A stretch of DNA of 64,000 bases from Wenjunlia vitaminophila DSM 41686 (GCF_000380165.1 NZ_KB904669.1:186185-250184), one strand, 5' to 3'. Positions 23,352-32,770 are shown, counted from the first letter of the stretch. Made by a program: numbers and translations. Notes: a model not told the origin generated them from the letters alone.

Positions 23352-24593
23352 ATGCACGACCCCACCGCCATGCTCATCGAGCTCGGGGCCATCCTGCTCG
23401 CCCTCGGCCTGCTCGGACGCCTCGCCGGACGTGTCGGGTTCTCCCCCATACCCCTGTACCTGCTCGCCGGACTCGCCTTCGGCCAGGGCGGCATCCTGCC
23501 GTTGACGGCCAGCGAGGAGTTCGTCGCCACCGGCGCGGAGATCGGCGTCATCCTGCTGCTGCTCCTGCTGGGCCTGGAGTACAGCGCGTCGGACCTCGTC
23601 ACCAACCTCAAGACCCAGTACCCCTCCGGCGCCGTGGACTTCCTGCTCAACGCCGTGCCCGGGGCCGTGGCCGCGCTGCTCCTCGGCTGGGGGCCGGTCG
23701 CCGCGGTGGCCCTTGCCGGCGTCACCTGGATCTCTTCCTCCGGCGTCATCGCCAAGGTGCTCGGCGACCTCGGCCGCCTCGGCAACCGCGAAACCCCGGT
23801 CATCCTGGGCGTCCTGGTCATCGAGGACCTGGCGATGGCCGTCTACCTGCCCATCCTCACCGCCCTGCTGGCCGGGGTGAGCCTGGCCGGTGGCAGCCTG
23901 ACCCTGCTGATCTCCCTCGGCACCGTCGGGGCCGTCCTCTACGTGGCCCTGCGCCACGGCCGGGTGATCAGCCGCGCCGTCTCCTCGGACAACGCGGAGA
24001 TGCTGCTGCTCGTCGTCCTCGGCCTCACCCTCCTGGTGGCCGGGGTCGCCCAGGAGCTCCAGGTGTCCGCCGCGGTCGGCGCCTTCCTCGTCGGGATCGC
24101 ACTGTCCGGTGAGGTCGCCGAGGGGGCGAGCAACCTGCTCACCCCGCTGCGGGACCTGTTCGCCGCCGTCTTCTTCGTCTTCTTCGGCCTGTCCACCGAC
24201 CCCACGGACATCCCACCGGTGCTGCTGCCCGCCCTGGCGCTGGCCCTGGTCACCTCGCTGACCAAGGTCGCCACCGGCTGGTACGCCGCCCGCCGGGCCG
24301 GGATCAAGCCGGCCGGCCGCTGGCGGGCCGGGGGCACCCTGGTGGCCCGGGGCGAGTTCTCCATCGTCATCGCCGGTCTCGCGGTGGGCACCGAGCCCCG
24401 CATCGGCCCGCTGGCCACCGCGTACGTGCTGATCCTGGTGATCCTCGGCCCGCTCGCCGCACGCTGGACCGAACCCCTGGGCAAACGCCTGACTCGCGGA
24501 CGCACCCCACCGGCCACCCGTGCGGTGGGCCGCCCCGCCGGGGAGCCGGGGGCGCCGGCGGCGGAGCCCGAGGTGACCGCGGTGTCCGACTGA
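23352..24593 (+). CDS. khtU: K+/H+ antiporter membrane subunit (CPA2, KhtU/KefB type)
   Basis: The protein has 413 residues with about 12 transmembrane helices. It shows the CPA2 pattern: GLAFGQGGILP, LLLLLLGLEYSASDL, SSSGVIAKVLGDLGRL, VIEDLAMAVYLP and FVFFGLSTDP. It should exchange K+ (or another monovalent cation) for protons under control of the KhtT-like protein. A hydrophilic Pro/Ala-rich tail (about 375-413) is cytoplasmic. Confidence 0.92.
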   Translation: MHDPTAMLIELGAILLALGLLGRLAGRVGFSPIPLYLLAGLAFGQGGILPLTASEEFVATGAEIGVILLLLLLGLEYSASDLVTNLKTQYPSGAVDFLLNAVPGAVAALLLGWGPVAAVALAGVTWISSSGVIAKVLGDLGRLGNRETPVILGVLVIEDLAMAVYLPILTALLAGVSLAGGSLTLLISLGTVGAVLYVALRHGRVISRAVSSDNAEMLLLVVLGLTLLVAGVAQELQVSAAVGAFLVGIALSGEVAEGASNLLTPLRDLFAAVFFVFFGLSTDPTDIPPVLLPALALALVTSLTKVATGWYAARRAGIKPAGRWRAGGTLVARGEFSIVIAGLAVGTEPRIGPLATAYVLILVILGPLAARWTEPLGKRLTRGRTPPATRAVGRPAGEPGAPAAEPEVTAVSD

Positions 24594-24746
24594 GCTGCCC
24601 GGGAGGGACCTCGCCCGCCCCGCCCGGCCAGCCGGGGACACCTTCGGGCCGGGCGTCGTCAGCACCGAGGAGGGCTCCGTCCGCGGTGCGATGATCTCTC
24701 GTGTCGACCGACGACCGGCGGTCGAACCCCGTGAAAGGACCTTGAG

Positions 24747-26777
24747 GTGTCCGACCTGACCATTGAGTGGGGCAGCGACAGCCTGTGCGCCACCTTCCTG
24801 TGCGGTGACCATCCGGTGCTGCTCGCCCACCTGTCGGCGGGCAACGGCGGCCCGGGCATGGTCCACGCGCAGCCGCTGGTTGAGGTGTTCACCGCGGCGG
24901 AACAGCGTGGCCGGACCAGCCAGGGCTACGTGCGTTCCGCGGTGGGTGAACGACTGCGCTACCGCGATCACACCGCGGACGAGAGAACCCTGAGCATCCG
25001 ACAGTTCGACGTGGTCAGCGGCTTGCTGGTGACGTCGGAGTTCGAGATCGCGCCGGGGACGAGCGGGCTGCGGGCCATGGTCACCGTCATCAACGAGTCG
25101 GAGCACGACGTGGTGCTGACCGCGATGACAACGTTGACATTGGGTCTTGGTGACCCCGCCGACCTCCGGCTGCTGTGGGGCGAGAGCGAGTGGCTCGCGG
25201 AGGGCCGCTGGCACGAGCAACCGTTGCGCCAGGCACTGCCCGACCTCAACCTCGCGCTGCACGGCCAGGACGGCCGGGGCAGGTTCACCCGGACCAGTCA
25301 CGGCTCCTGGTCAACCGGGGAGTTCCTGCCGACAGGCGTCCTCTTCGGGCGGTCGGGGCTCGCCTGGCAGGTGGAGAGCAGCGCGGGCTGGCACTGGGAG
25401 CTGGGCCAGACCGCGCGCGGCTGCTACCTGAGCCTGCTGGGGCCCACCGACGCCGAGCACCAGTTCGCCCAGCGCCTCGCGCCCGGGCAGTCGTTCACCA
25501 CGGTGCCCGTGGGCGTCGCGGTGGCCGACGGCGGACGGGACGCGGCGCTCGCGGCGCTCACCGACTACCGCAGGACGCTGCGCCCGCCACAGGGGCAGCT
25601 CCCGGTCATCTACAACGACTTCATGAACACCCTGATGGCCGACCCGAGCACCGAGAAGCTGCTGCCGCTGATCGGCGCGGCTGCCGAGGCCGGGGCCGAG
25701 TACTTCTGCGTGGACGCGGGCTGGTTCGACGACAGCAAGGACTGGTGGAGTTCGATCGGCGCCTGGCAGGAGGCGCCCACCCGCTTCACCGGCGGGCTGT
25801 CCTCGGTCTTCGGGGCGATCCACGCCGCCGGCATGAGGTCGGGGATCTGGCTGGAACCGGAGATCGTCGGAATCGACTCGCCCGTCGCCGGTGAACTGCC
25901 CGACGAGGCGTTCTTCCGCCGGTTCGGCACCCGGGTGGTGGAGGACCGCCGCTACCACCTGGACCTGCGGCACCCCGCGGCGGTCGAACACCTGGACCGC
26001 ACCGTGGACCGACTCGTCGCCGACCTCGGCATCTCGTTCCTCAAGCTGGACTACAACATCAACCCCGGCGTGGGCACCGGCGAGCACGCCGGCGCCGGAC
26101 TGCTCGGCCACACCCGCGCGTTGCGGAGCTGGCTGCGGTCCATACAGCACCGCCACCCGGGCCTGCTCGTCGAGAACTGCGCGTCCGGCGCCATGCGGAT
26201 GGACTACTCGCTGCTGTCCGTCACCCACCTGCAGTCCACCAGTGACCAGCAGGACCACCTGCGCTACCCACCGATCGCGGTGTCGGCGCCCGCCAGCGTG
26301 CTGCCGGAACAGTGCGGCAACTGGGCCTACCCCTCGGCGGCGATGACCGACCAGGAGACCGTCTTCGCGATGGTGTCCGGAATCATGGGCCGGCTCTACC
26401 TGTCGGGGTTCCTCCCCGAACTCCGGCCGTCCCAGCGCCACCTGGTGCACCAGGCCGTCGAGGTGCACAAGCGGTGGCGGTCCCGCATCGCCCTGGCCCA
26501 CCCCCGCTGGCCGCTCGGCCTGCCAGGCTGGGACGACGACGTCCTGGCACTGGCCCTGCAGGCACCGGGCGAGGACGCCCTGCTCGCCGTCTGGTCCCGC
26601 GGCGCGGGCCGTCAGGTCCGGCTCGACGGACTCGATGCCCGGGAGGTCTCGGTGGTCTACCCCGCCGACGCCGACCCGTGGCACGCGCACGCGGACGGGT
26701 CGGTCACCCTTGACGTGCCCGACGGCCCCGCGGCCCGGGTGTTCTCGGTGCGTTCGACGCGGAAGGCCACCTGGTAG
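24747..26777 (+). CDS. Alpha-galactosidase, glycoside hydrolase family 36
   Basis: The protein has 676 residues from a GTG start, cytoplasmic (no signal peptide). An N-terminal beta-sandwich (about 1-275) is followed by a (beta/alpha)8 barrel with the GH36 signatures: the nucleophile Asp435 in FLKLDYN and the acid/base Asp500 in STSDQQDH, plus VDAGWFDD and GIWLEPEIVG. It releases terminal alpha-galactose from raffinose-type sugars. It stands alone, without an adjacent transporter. TCGACC-N10-GGTCGA at 24704-24725 lies just upstream and could be an operator. Confidence 0.93.
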   Translation: MSDLTIEWGSDSLCATFLCGDHPVLLAHLSAGNGGPGMVHAQPLVEVFTAAEQRGRTSQGYVRSAVGERLRYRDHTADERTLSIRQFDVVSGLLVTSEFEIAPGTSGLRAMVTVINESEHDVVLTAMTTLTLGLGDPADLRLLWGESEWLAEGRWHEQPLRQALPDLNLALHGQDGRGRFTRTSHGSWSTGEFLPTGVLFGRSGLAWQVESSAGWHWELGQTARGCYLSLLGPTDAEHQFAQRLAPGQSFTTVPVGVAVADGGRDAALAALTDYRRTLRPPQGQLPVIYNDFMNTLMADPSTEKLLPLIGAAAEAGAEYFCVDAGWFDDSKDWWSSIGAWQEAPTRFTGGLSSVFGAIHAAGMRSGIWLEPEIVGIDSPVAGELPDEAFFRRFGTRVVEDRRYHLDLRHPAAVEHLDRTVDRLVADLGISFLKLDYNINPGVGTGEHAGAGLLGHTRALRSWLRSIQHRHPGLLVENCASGAMRMDYSLLSVTHLQSTSDQQDHLRYPPIAVSAPASVLPEQCGNWAYPSAAMTDQETVFAMVSGIMGRLYLSGFLPELRPSQRHLVHQAVEVHKRWRSRIALAHPRWPLGLPGWDDDVLALALQAPGEDALLAVWSRGAGRQVRLDGLDAREVSVVYPADADPWHAHADGSVTLDVPDGPAARVFSVRSTRKATW

Positions 26778-26806
26778 GCAGCCGCTCCCGGGCACGGACG
26801 AGTGGG

Positions 26807-26815
26807 TTGTCCACA
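26807..26815. promoter_or_regulatory. Isolated DnaA box
   Basis: TTGTCCACA, the preferred Streptomyces DnaA box, lies in the short intergenic region after the alpha-galactosidase gene. It is single, so any role is uncertain. Confidence 0.4.
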
Positions 26816-26829
26816 GGTGGTGGCCGCGA

Positions 26830-26871
26830 CTCCGTGCGTCTCCTACGGTGTGTCGTAGGAGACGCACGGAG
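26830..26871. promoter_or_regulatory. 18-bp perfect inverted repeat overlapping the ribosome-binding site of the next gene
   Basis: CTCCGTGCGTCTCCTACG at 26830-26847 is perfectly complementary to 26854-26871, with a GTGTGT spacer. The 3' arm ends in GGAG, the start of the GGAGGGGG ribosome-binding site for the GTG at 26883. As RNA the hairpin would hide that site; as DNA it is a long palindromic operator. Confidence 0.8.
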
Positions 26872-26882
26872 GGGGCACTGCG

Positions 26883-27341
26883 GTGGAGGCGGAGTTGGCG
26901 GCGCTGGCCGTTTCCGGGGCGACGACCCTGGTCGGGTCGATGGTCACGGACTCCTGGGCCCACGTGAGGGACCGGGTGGCGGCCTTCCTGGGCAGGGACA
27001 GGGACGGGCAGACGGAGCAGCTCGCGGCCGAGTTGGAGGCGGCTCGGGGCGAGGTGACGGCGGCGCAGGAGTCCGAGTCCGCCTCGGTCACGGAGGAGAT
27101 CCAGGCGGAGTGGCGGTCCCGGCTGCGCAGGGTGCTGCGTCAGGACCCGGCGCTCGCCCAGGAGTTGCGGGCCCTGCTCGAGGAGTTCGAGCCGCCGGCC
27201 GAGGGCGCCCGCTGTGCCGGGTCGATAAGCAACTCGGTCAGCGGAGGGGTACAGAACGCACCGGTGGTCCAGGGACAGGACTTCTACGGACTGTCCATCA
27301 ACTTCGGCGGCGCCATACCCCCGGGCTCCGCGCAGGGGTGA
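26883..27341 (+). CDS. Hypothetical protein with hydrophobic N-terminus, coiled coil and Gly/Val/Gln tail
   Basis: The protein has 152 residues from a GTG start. An Ala/Val-rich N-terminal helix (AALAVSGATTLVGSMVTDSW) is followed by a charged helical, probably coiled-coil region (about 40-105) and a tail SNSVSGGVQNAPVVQGQDFYG. Similar tails (SGGV..GPVVQ) occur, as I recall, in small streptomycete proteins and in some predicted conflict or NTPase systems; I cannot confirm homology. Its expression may be controlled by the inverted repeat over its ribosome-binding site. No partner gene is adjacent on the same strand. Confidence 0.65.
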   Translation: MEAELAALAVSGATTLVGSMVTDSWAHVRDRVAAFLGRDRDGQTEQLAAELEAARGEVTAAQESESASVTEEIQAEWRSRLRRVLRQDPALAQELRALLEEFEPPAEGARCAGSISNSVSGGVQNAPVVQGQDFYGLSINFGGAIPPGSAQG

Positions 27342-27442
27342 CGCCGGCTGCGGCCGGTCCAGGCCGTGGTCGGTCTCGGTGACGGGTGTCCCTGCCGTCC
27401 TCCCGGGCCCGTGCCGGTTCCTCGGGCCCGGGGCGCGGTCCA

Positions 27443-27468
27443 GGTCGGGCGGCCCGGGGCGCCCGACC
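27443..27468. terminator. Bidirectional hairpin between convergent genes
   Basis: GGTCGGGCG and its complement CGCCCGACC enclose an 8-base GC loop, between the hypothetical gene (plus) and the SpoIIE-type gene (minus), whose stop is 7 bases away. Confidence 0.55.
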
Positions 27469-27474
27469 GGGGAG

Positions 27475-30003
27475 TCAGTCCTGTGCCGTTCCGTGCGGCA
27501 GCGGCAGTTCGAACCACACCACCTTGCCCACGGCCTGCCTGCTCGTCCCCCACCGGGCGGACAGGTTGCTGACCAGGGCCAGGCCCCGACCGGCCTCGTC
27601 GTGCCCTTCGGCACGGCGCAGCAACGGCAGGTTGTGGTCGTCGTCGGTGACCTCGACCAGCAGTTTGCCCACCCGCATCAGGCGTAGCTCAAGTGAGCGG
27701 CTCGCCGCCCGCAGGGCGTTGGTGACCAGTTCGCTGACCAGGAGCTCGGCCAGGTCACCGAGGGCACCGAGCCCCCATTCGGTGAGCTGCTTGCGGGTGA
27801 GTGCCCTCGCCGTGCGCACCTCGGTCGGGTTGAGGGCCAGCTTCCACTCGGCGACGTCCTGCGAGGGGATTCCCTCGAACCTGGCGACCAGCAGCGCCAC
27901 GTCGTCGCTGCGGTCCTCGCTGTGCAGCCGCCCCAGGATGGTGCCGCAGACCTCCTCCGGGGTCTGGTCGGGTTCGATGACGTTCTCGCACAGGGCGGCG
28001 AGTCCCGCGCCTATTCCACCCTCGTCACGCACTTCCACCAGCCCGTCCGTGCACAGCACCAGCCAGCTCCCGTCCGGTACCCGGATCTCCGCGGTCTCGA
28101 AGGGGACGCCGCCGACCCCGATGGGTGCGCCGGCCGGCACCTGGAGGAGCTGGCTGGGGCCGTCGGCGGAGGACAGCACCGGCGGCACGTGGCCGGCGTT
28201 GGCCAGGGTGAGGGTTCGCCTGACCGGGTCGTAGATGGTGTAGATGCAGGTGGCCAGGTGGTCGGGCCCCAGCTTGTGGGCCAGGTTGTCCAGGTGCCGC
28301 AGGAGCTGCGCCGGCGGCAGGTCGAGGGCGGCCATGGTCTGCACGGCGGTGCGGAACTGCCCCATGACCGCGGCCGAGTGCAGGCCGTGGCCCATCACGT
28401 CCCCGACGACCAGGGCCACCCGTCCGCCGGGTAGCTGCACCGCGTCGAACCAGTCGCCGCCGACCTGGGCCTGCCGGTCACCCGGCCGGTAGTGGTGGGC
28501 GATCCGCACCCCGGGCAGCCGGGGCGGGCTGGTGGGCAGCATGCTGCGTTGCAGGGTGGCGGCTGCCTTGGACTCCAGCAGGTGCATCCGGGCGCTGTGC
28601 AGCCGGAGGGCTCCCTGGGTGGCGAGTCGGGCGGCGGTGGTGAGGTCCTCGTGGTCGAACGGGCGGCGACCGGCTCCACGCAGCAGCAGCATCCGGCCGA
28701 GCACGGTGCCCCGTGCCGGCAGCGGAACACTGAGCAGGGAGTGCCCGACCAGCAGGGGCGCGCAGTCCGGTGCTCCGAGGTCCCGGGACAGTTCCTCGGC
28801 GAGCGCCGCGGTCACCACGGTGGTGAGCATCGGCTCGGCGAACCGGCCCCACGGGGTGCCGGGCACCGGGTCGAGCAGCTCGCCCTCGGGGGCCAGCTCG
28901 GTCGTGGCGGCCGGCAGCCCGGAGTGTTCGACCGCCAGCCGGCGCAGCACCACCATCTCGTCGGGGCGCTGGTCGCGCGGTGGTTCGGCGTGTTCGATGA
29001 GCTGGTCCACCACCTCGACTGCGGCGAGGTCGGCGAACCGCGGCACCACCAGGGAGCACAGCGCCCGGGCGGTGGCGTCCAGGTCAAGCGCGGTGTCGAG
29101 GGACCCCATCGCGTCCGCCTGGAGCAGCGCCGACCGCTCCCGTTGGGCCTCCTGGCGGCGGCCCGGGGCACGGGGGTCCTCCGGCGGCGCTGCCCCGGTC
29201 CCGGTGACGCCGTTCTCCGCCGCGGACCGGCCGGGCTCCGCGGACGGCCGGTCCGCGCCGCGCCGGCCGTTCGGCCTGTTGCGGTGGTCGGCGGAGACCT
29301 CCTGGGGGAGCACCGCGAACGGCCCCGCGTCGTCCACCGTGAGGACGGGGTAGCCGAGGGACACCAGTTCCCGGGCCATCCGGTCCAGCCGGGCCGGGTT
29401 GGCCCGGGGCAGGGTGGTGCTCAGCCGGCTGCCCAGCCGCTCGGCGAGCACCTCGTCCGCGACCTTGGCGAACCCGACGGTCAGCCGCAGCTCACCGGCG
29501 CGGGACGGCCCCGTGCTGGCGTAGTCGAGCAGCCGGTCGCCCACCGCCAGCCGGGGTCCCGTGGTCCGCAGCGGCTCGGCGTTGGCGGCGAGCACCAGCA
29601 GGTCGGGGCCCGGGGACTCGGTCAGCCGGTAGGACCACCACAGCACGTCCTTGGCCCGCCCGTCGCGGTCCATCGCGGCCATGGGCCCGGCCCACACCGG
29701 GGCGGTGGACTGGTGCAGCCGGTCCAGGGCGTCCAGGTGCGGCCGGGGTGCGGTGCCGCCGCCGGCCGGCTCCGGGGGGCCACCGGTGGGGCGCCGTGCG
29801 GAGGGCACGGTCACCTGCTGCTCCACCGTCGGCAGCAACCCCAGGGCGCGACGGCCGAAGACGTCGTCCCACCGGTGGCCGAAGAGCTCCTCGGCTCCCC
29901 GGTTCCAGTAGACGATCGACCCGTCCGCGTCCACGGACAGGATGGCGAGGCGCAGGCAGGCGACCACGCCTGCGGTGGTGAGAGGCCCGGTGTGCAGGAT
30001 CAT
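27475..30003 (-). CDS. SpoIIE-type PP2C phosphatase with PAS, GAF and HATPase (anti-sigma kinase-like) domains
   Basis: The protein has 842 residues. A PAS-like domain (about 5-110, LSVDADGSIVYWNRGAEELFG) leads, a GAF-like region lies near 350-500, followed by a SpoIIE/PP2C domain (about 510-705) with QVGGDWFDAVQL, GDVMGHGLHSA, ANAGHVPP and LCTDGLVEVRD. A C-terminal HATPase_c domain of the SpoIIAB/RsbW kind has SELVTNALRAA and EAGRGLALVSNL. Such fusions act in partner-switching control of sigma factors, dephosphorylating an anti-anti-sigma while a kinase module opposes it. The start at 30003 has GGAG 11 bases upstream; longer in-frame starts up to 30168 lack similarity. Confidence 0.92.
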   Translation of the reverse strand: MILHTGPLTTAGVVACLRLAILSVDADGSIVYWNRGAEELFGHRWDDVFGRRALGLLPTVEQQVTVPSARRPTGGPPEPAGGGTAPRPHLDALDRLHQSTAPVWAGPMAAMDRDGRAKDVLWWSYRLTESPGPDLLVLAANAEPLRTTGPRLAVGDRLLDYASTGPSRAGELRLTVGFAKVADEVLAERLGSRLSTTLPRANPARLDRMARELVSLGYPVLTVDDAGPFAVLPQEVSADHRNRPNGRRGADRPSAEPGRSAAENGVTGTGAAPPEDPRAPGRRQEAQRERSALLQADAMGSLDTALDLDATARALCSLVVPRFADLAAVEVVDQLIEHAEPPRDQRPDEMVVLRRLAVEHSGLPAATTELAPEGELLDPVPGTPWGRFAEPMLTTVVTAALAEELSRDLGAPDCAPLLVGHSLLSVPLPARGTVLGRMLLLRGAGRRPFDHEDLTTAARLATQGALRLHSARMHLLESKAAATLQRSMLPTSPPRLPGVRIAHHYRPGDRQAQVGGDWFDAVQLPGGRVALVVGDVMGHGLHSAAVMGQFRTAVQTMAALDLPPAQLLRHLDNLAHKLGPDHLATCIYTIYDPVRRTLTLANAGHVPPVLSSADGPSQLLQVPAGAPIGVGGVPFETAEIRVPDGSWLVLCTDGLVEVRDEGGIGAGLAALCENVIEPDQTPEEVCGTILGRLHSEDRSDDVALLVARFEGIPSQDVAEWKLALNPTEVRTARALTRKQLTEWGLGALGDLAELLVSELVTNALRAASRSLELRLMRVGKLLVEVTDDDHNLPLLRRAEGHDEAGRGLALVSNLSARWGTSRQAVGKVVWFELPLPHGTAQD

Positions 30004-30381
30004 CTCAGGTGTGTCTCCGCTGGTGGATTCCGTCGCTGGGGTGGCGCGGACAGTGCGGTGGTGTGCGTTCCCGTCGTGGTGTGTGACGTGCGAGCGGGGG
30101 TGCACGTACCTACTGGAGGGTGGGAACGGTGCGGTGATCGCCCCTATGACACCGGTGGCGCGCCGCAAGCACAGCGAAACATGAAACGTCTGGTGAAGAC
30201 GGCGGATTGGCGAGAATGCCCCCCAAGTGTGACCTGAGTGCTATAGGCAATACGGGAGTGACCGCTTTACAGGAACGTTTTGTCAGAGGGGCTCCCCGAG
30301 CGGCCAGACAGGGATGAGACTGCCGGTGACACGGAGGCGGCGGGCCGGGGACCGGCCGTCGAGCGGGAGGAGGGTGCGGTG
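30004..30381. other. Divergent intergenic region between SpoIIE-type and DUF2252 genes
   Basis: This 378-base interval contains no convincing gene. It must carry both promoters. A TATAGG at 30242 and CAATAC at 30248 are AT-richer than the surroundings, but no spaced -35 is evident. An in-frame TTG at 30280 could extend the DUF2252 gene, though its GC-rich early codons and lack of a ribosome-binding site argue against this. Confidence 0.4.
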
Positions 30382-31893
30382 ATGCCGGACGCCGCGCGGA
30401 TGGCGCCAGCGCCGGGTGAAGGCGGAGGCGCGCAGTTGACGGAGGCGGTCGGCAGGACCGGACCGCGTCCGGCTCGGGCAGGGACGCGCGAACCCGAACC
30501 GGGCGGTGGCCCGCGGGTGCCCGCGGTGCCCGGATTCGCCTCCTGGCCCTCCCCGGTGTCACCCCGGCGGGTGGGCAAGGACCTGCGGTCCCGGGTCCCC
30601 CGGGCGGAGCACGCCGGGTACGCGCCCGTACCGGGACGGATCTCCCCGGTCGAGGCGGTGATCCGGTCGAACGAGGACCGGTTGCCCGAACTGGTGCCCA
30701 TCCGGGTCGGACGCATGTGCGCAAGCCCGTTCGCGTTCCTGCGGGGCAGCGCCGGGCTGATGGCCGCCGACCTGGTGCACACCCCGACCACCGGGGTGGT
30801 GGCGCACCTGTGCGGCGACGCCCACGCGGCGAACTTCGGACTGTACGGGGACGCCACCGGTCGGCTGGTCATCGACATCAACGACTTCGACGAGACGGCC
30901 CCCGGCCCCTGGGAGTGGGACCTGAAGCGGCTGGCCACCTCGCTGGTCCTGGCGGGACGGGAGTCAGGGGCCGGCGCCGACGCCTGCCGGACCGCCGCGC
31001 TCGACGCCGTGGCCGCGTACCGGCACACGGTGCGGCTGCTCGCCGGGCTGCCCGCCCTCGACGCGTGGAACGCCATCGCCGACGAGGACCTGGTCCGGCA
31101 CGCCGACGCCAGGGACCTGCTGGGCACCCTCGAACAGGTGGCGGGCAAGGCGCGCCGGAACACCAGCGCCAGGTTCGCCGCCCGCAGCACCGTGCGGGTG
31201 CCCGGCGGTGGCCTCCGCTTCACCGACGCCCCGCCGGTACTGCGCCGGGTACCGGACAAGGAGGCCGCCGCGGTCGCCGGCGCACTCCCCTCCTACCTAG
31301 ACACCCTCCCCGCCGACCGGTTGCCCCTGCTGGCCCGGTACACCGTGCAGGACGTGGCCTTCCGGGTGGTCGGGACCGGCAGCGTGGGCACCCGCTCCTA
31401 CGTGGTGCTGCTGACCGACCACCGGGGGCAGGCCCTGGTCCTCCAGGTGAAGGAGGCCCGCCCCTCGGCGCTCCTGCCCCACCTGGCCAGGGCCGGCCTG
31501 CCCGTCCCCGACACCGGGCACCAGGGCCGCCGGGTGGTGCTGGGGCAGCGGCGGATGCAGGTGGTCAGCGACCACCTCCTCGGCTGGACCTCGATCGAGG
31601 GCCGGGACTACCAGGTGCGGCAGTTCCGCAACCGCAAGGGCAGCGTGGACCCCGCCGCGCTGGCCCCCGGGCAGTTGGACGACTACGGCAGGCTCACCGG
31701 GGCGCTGCTGGCCCGGGCACACACGCACAGCGTGGACCCGCGGCTGCTCGCCGGGTACTGCGGGAAGAACGGCGAACTGGACGAGGCGGTGGCCGCGTTC
31801 GCGGTGGCCTACGCCGACCAGACCGAGGCCGACCACGCCCAACTCGTGGCCGCTGTCCGCGCCGGGCGCCTGGCCGCGCGGACCGACGTGTGA
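30382..31893 (+). CDS. DUF2252 family protein
   Basis: The protein has 503 residues. DUF2252 proteins have a kinase-like fold, and the motifs here include the metal-binding-like HLCGDAHAANFG (resembling the catalytic HGD.H..N loop of aminoglycoside phosphotransferases), DINDFDETAPGPWEWDLKRLATSL, and RQFRNRKGSVD. The substrate is unknown. I start at ATG 30382 because GGGAGGAGGG lies 7 bases upstream. The first 55 residues are Gly/Pro-rich and probably disordered. Confidence 0.88.
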   Translation: MPDAARMAPAPGEGGGAQLTEAVGRTGPRPARAGTREPEPGGGPRVPAVPGFASWPSPVSPRRVGKDLRSRVPRAEHAGYAPVPGRISPVEAVIRSNEDRLPELVPIRVGRMCASPFAFLRGSAGLMAADLVHTPTTGVVAHLCGDAHAANFGLYGDATGRLVIDINDFDETAPGPWEWDLKRLATSLVLAGRESGAGADACRTAALDAVAAYRHTVRLLAGLPALDAWNAIADEDLVRHADARDLLGTLEQVAGKARRNTSARFAARSTVRVPGGGLRFTDAPPVLRRVPDKEAAAVAGALPSYLDTLPADRLPLLARYTVQDVAFRVVGTGSVGTRSYVVLLTDHRGQALVLQVKEARPSALLPHLARAGLPVPDTGHQGRRVVLGQRRMQVVSDHLLGWTSIEGRDYQVRQFRNRKGSVDPAALAPGQLDDYGRLTGALLARAHTHSVDPRLLAGYCGKNGELDEAVAAFAVAYADQTEADHAQLVAAVRAGRLAARTDV

Positions 31894-31939
31894 CGAAGGA
31901 CCGGCCTGCGCCTGGTAGCGGGGTCGTTACGCTGTCCCG

Positions 31940-32770
31940 GTGGGTGAGGACAACGCCAGGACAGACAGCGCTGCGCGGGACGACGAGGAACGGCTGAGCC
32001 AGGCCGTGTCCACGGCGGAACAGGCACTGATCGAGTTCGAGATCGCCGTGGAGACGTTCCGGGTCGAGGTGGACAACTTCGCCCGGCTGCACCACCAGCG
32101 GCTGGGACCGATGTACGCCCGCCTCGACGAGCTGGACGCGCTGATAGCGGAGGCGGTCGCGGCGAGAACCGGGGACCCGGAGGACATCCTCCGCGCCCAG
32201 CAGGCGCGGGCCTTCGTCCAGCCGATGCCGGACGTGGACGAACTGTTCGGCCGGGCGGGCGGGGGACCGTGGGCCGGCCGGGACCCGGCGGACCCCGGGC
32301 TGCCCGACGACGCCCCCCTGTCCAGCCGGGTCCGGCCCAGCAGGGAGGCGCAGCGGCTCTACCGCGAACTGGCCCGCCGGGCCCACCCCGACCTCGCCCA
32401 GGAGGACGGCGAGCAGCGGCGGCGCAGCGCCTTCATCGCCCGGGTCAACGAGGCGTACGCCCGGGGCGACGAGGCCGCCCTGCGGCAGCTCGCCGAGGAG
32501 TGGGACTCGGGCCCGGAACAACCCGCCGCGGCACCGGCCACCGAGAACCGGCTACAGACCCTCTACGCCAGGCTGGAGTGGCTCGCGGCCCGCAGGGACG
32601 CTCTGGCGGCCCGCTCTTCCGAGCTCGAGCAGAGCGCCATGGGCGCCATGCTGCGGCTCGCCCCCCAGGACCCGGACGGGCTGCTCAACGAGATCGCCGA
32701 GCAGCTCCTCGCCCAGGTCGCGGAGCGCGAGGCCCGGCTCGGCGAGCTCCTCCACCCGGCGAGGGACTGA
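31940..32770 (+). CDS. J-domain-like protein with flanking coiled coils
   Basis: The protein has 276 residues from a GTG start. Residues 15-90 form a charged helical coiled coil. Residues 135-190 resemble a J domain: LYRELARRAHPDLAQ has the HPD triad at 149-151, followed by the FIARVNEAYA helix. A second helical region covers 205-270. A J domain would stimulate an Hsp70 (DnaK) ATPase. The domain is internal, unlike classical DnaJ, and there are no zinc fingers. It lies between DUF2252 and rhodanese genes, 46 bases after the former. Confidence 0.75.
   Translation: MGEDNARTDSAARDDEERLSQAVSTAEQALIEFEIAVETFRVEVDNFARLHHQRLGPMYARLDELDALIAEAVAARTGDPEDILRAQQARAFVQPMPDVDELFGRAGGGPWAGRDPADPGLPDDAPLSSRVRPSREAQRLYRELARRAHPDLAQEDGEQRRRSAFIARVNEAYARGDEAALRQLAEEWDSGPEQPAAAPATENRLQTLYARLEWLAARRDALAARSSELEQSAMGAMLRLAPQDPDGLLNEIAEQLLAQVAEREARLGELLHPARD

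Noticed and set aside
24900-27614. Long minus-strand frames across the alpha-galactosidase gene
   Set aside because: GH36 motifs and codon bias lie on the plus strand; the opposite frames only reflect GC-rich wobble positions.
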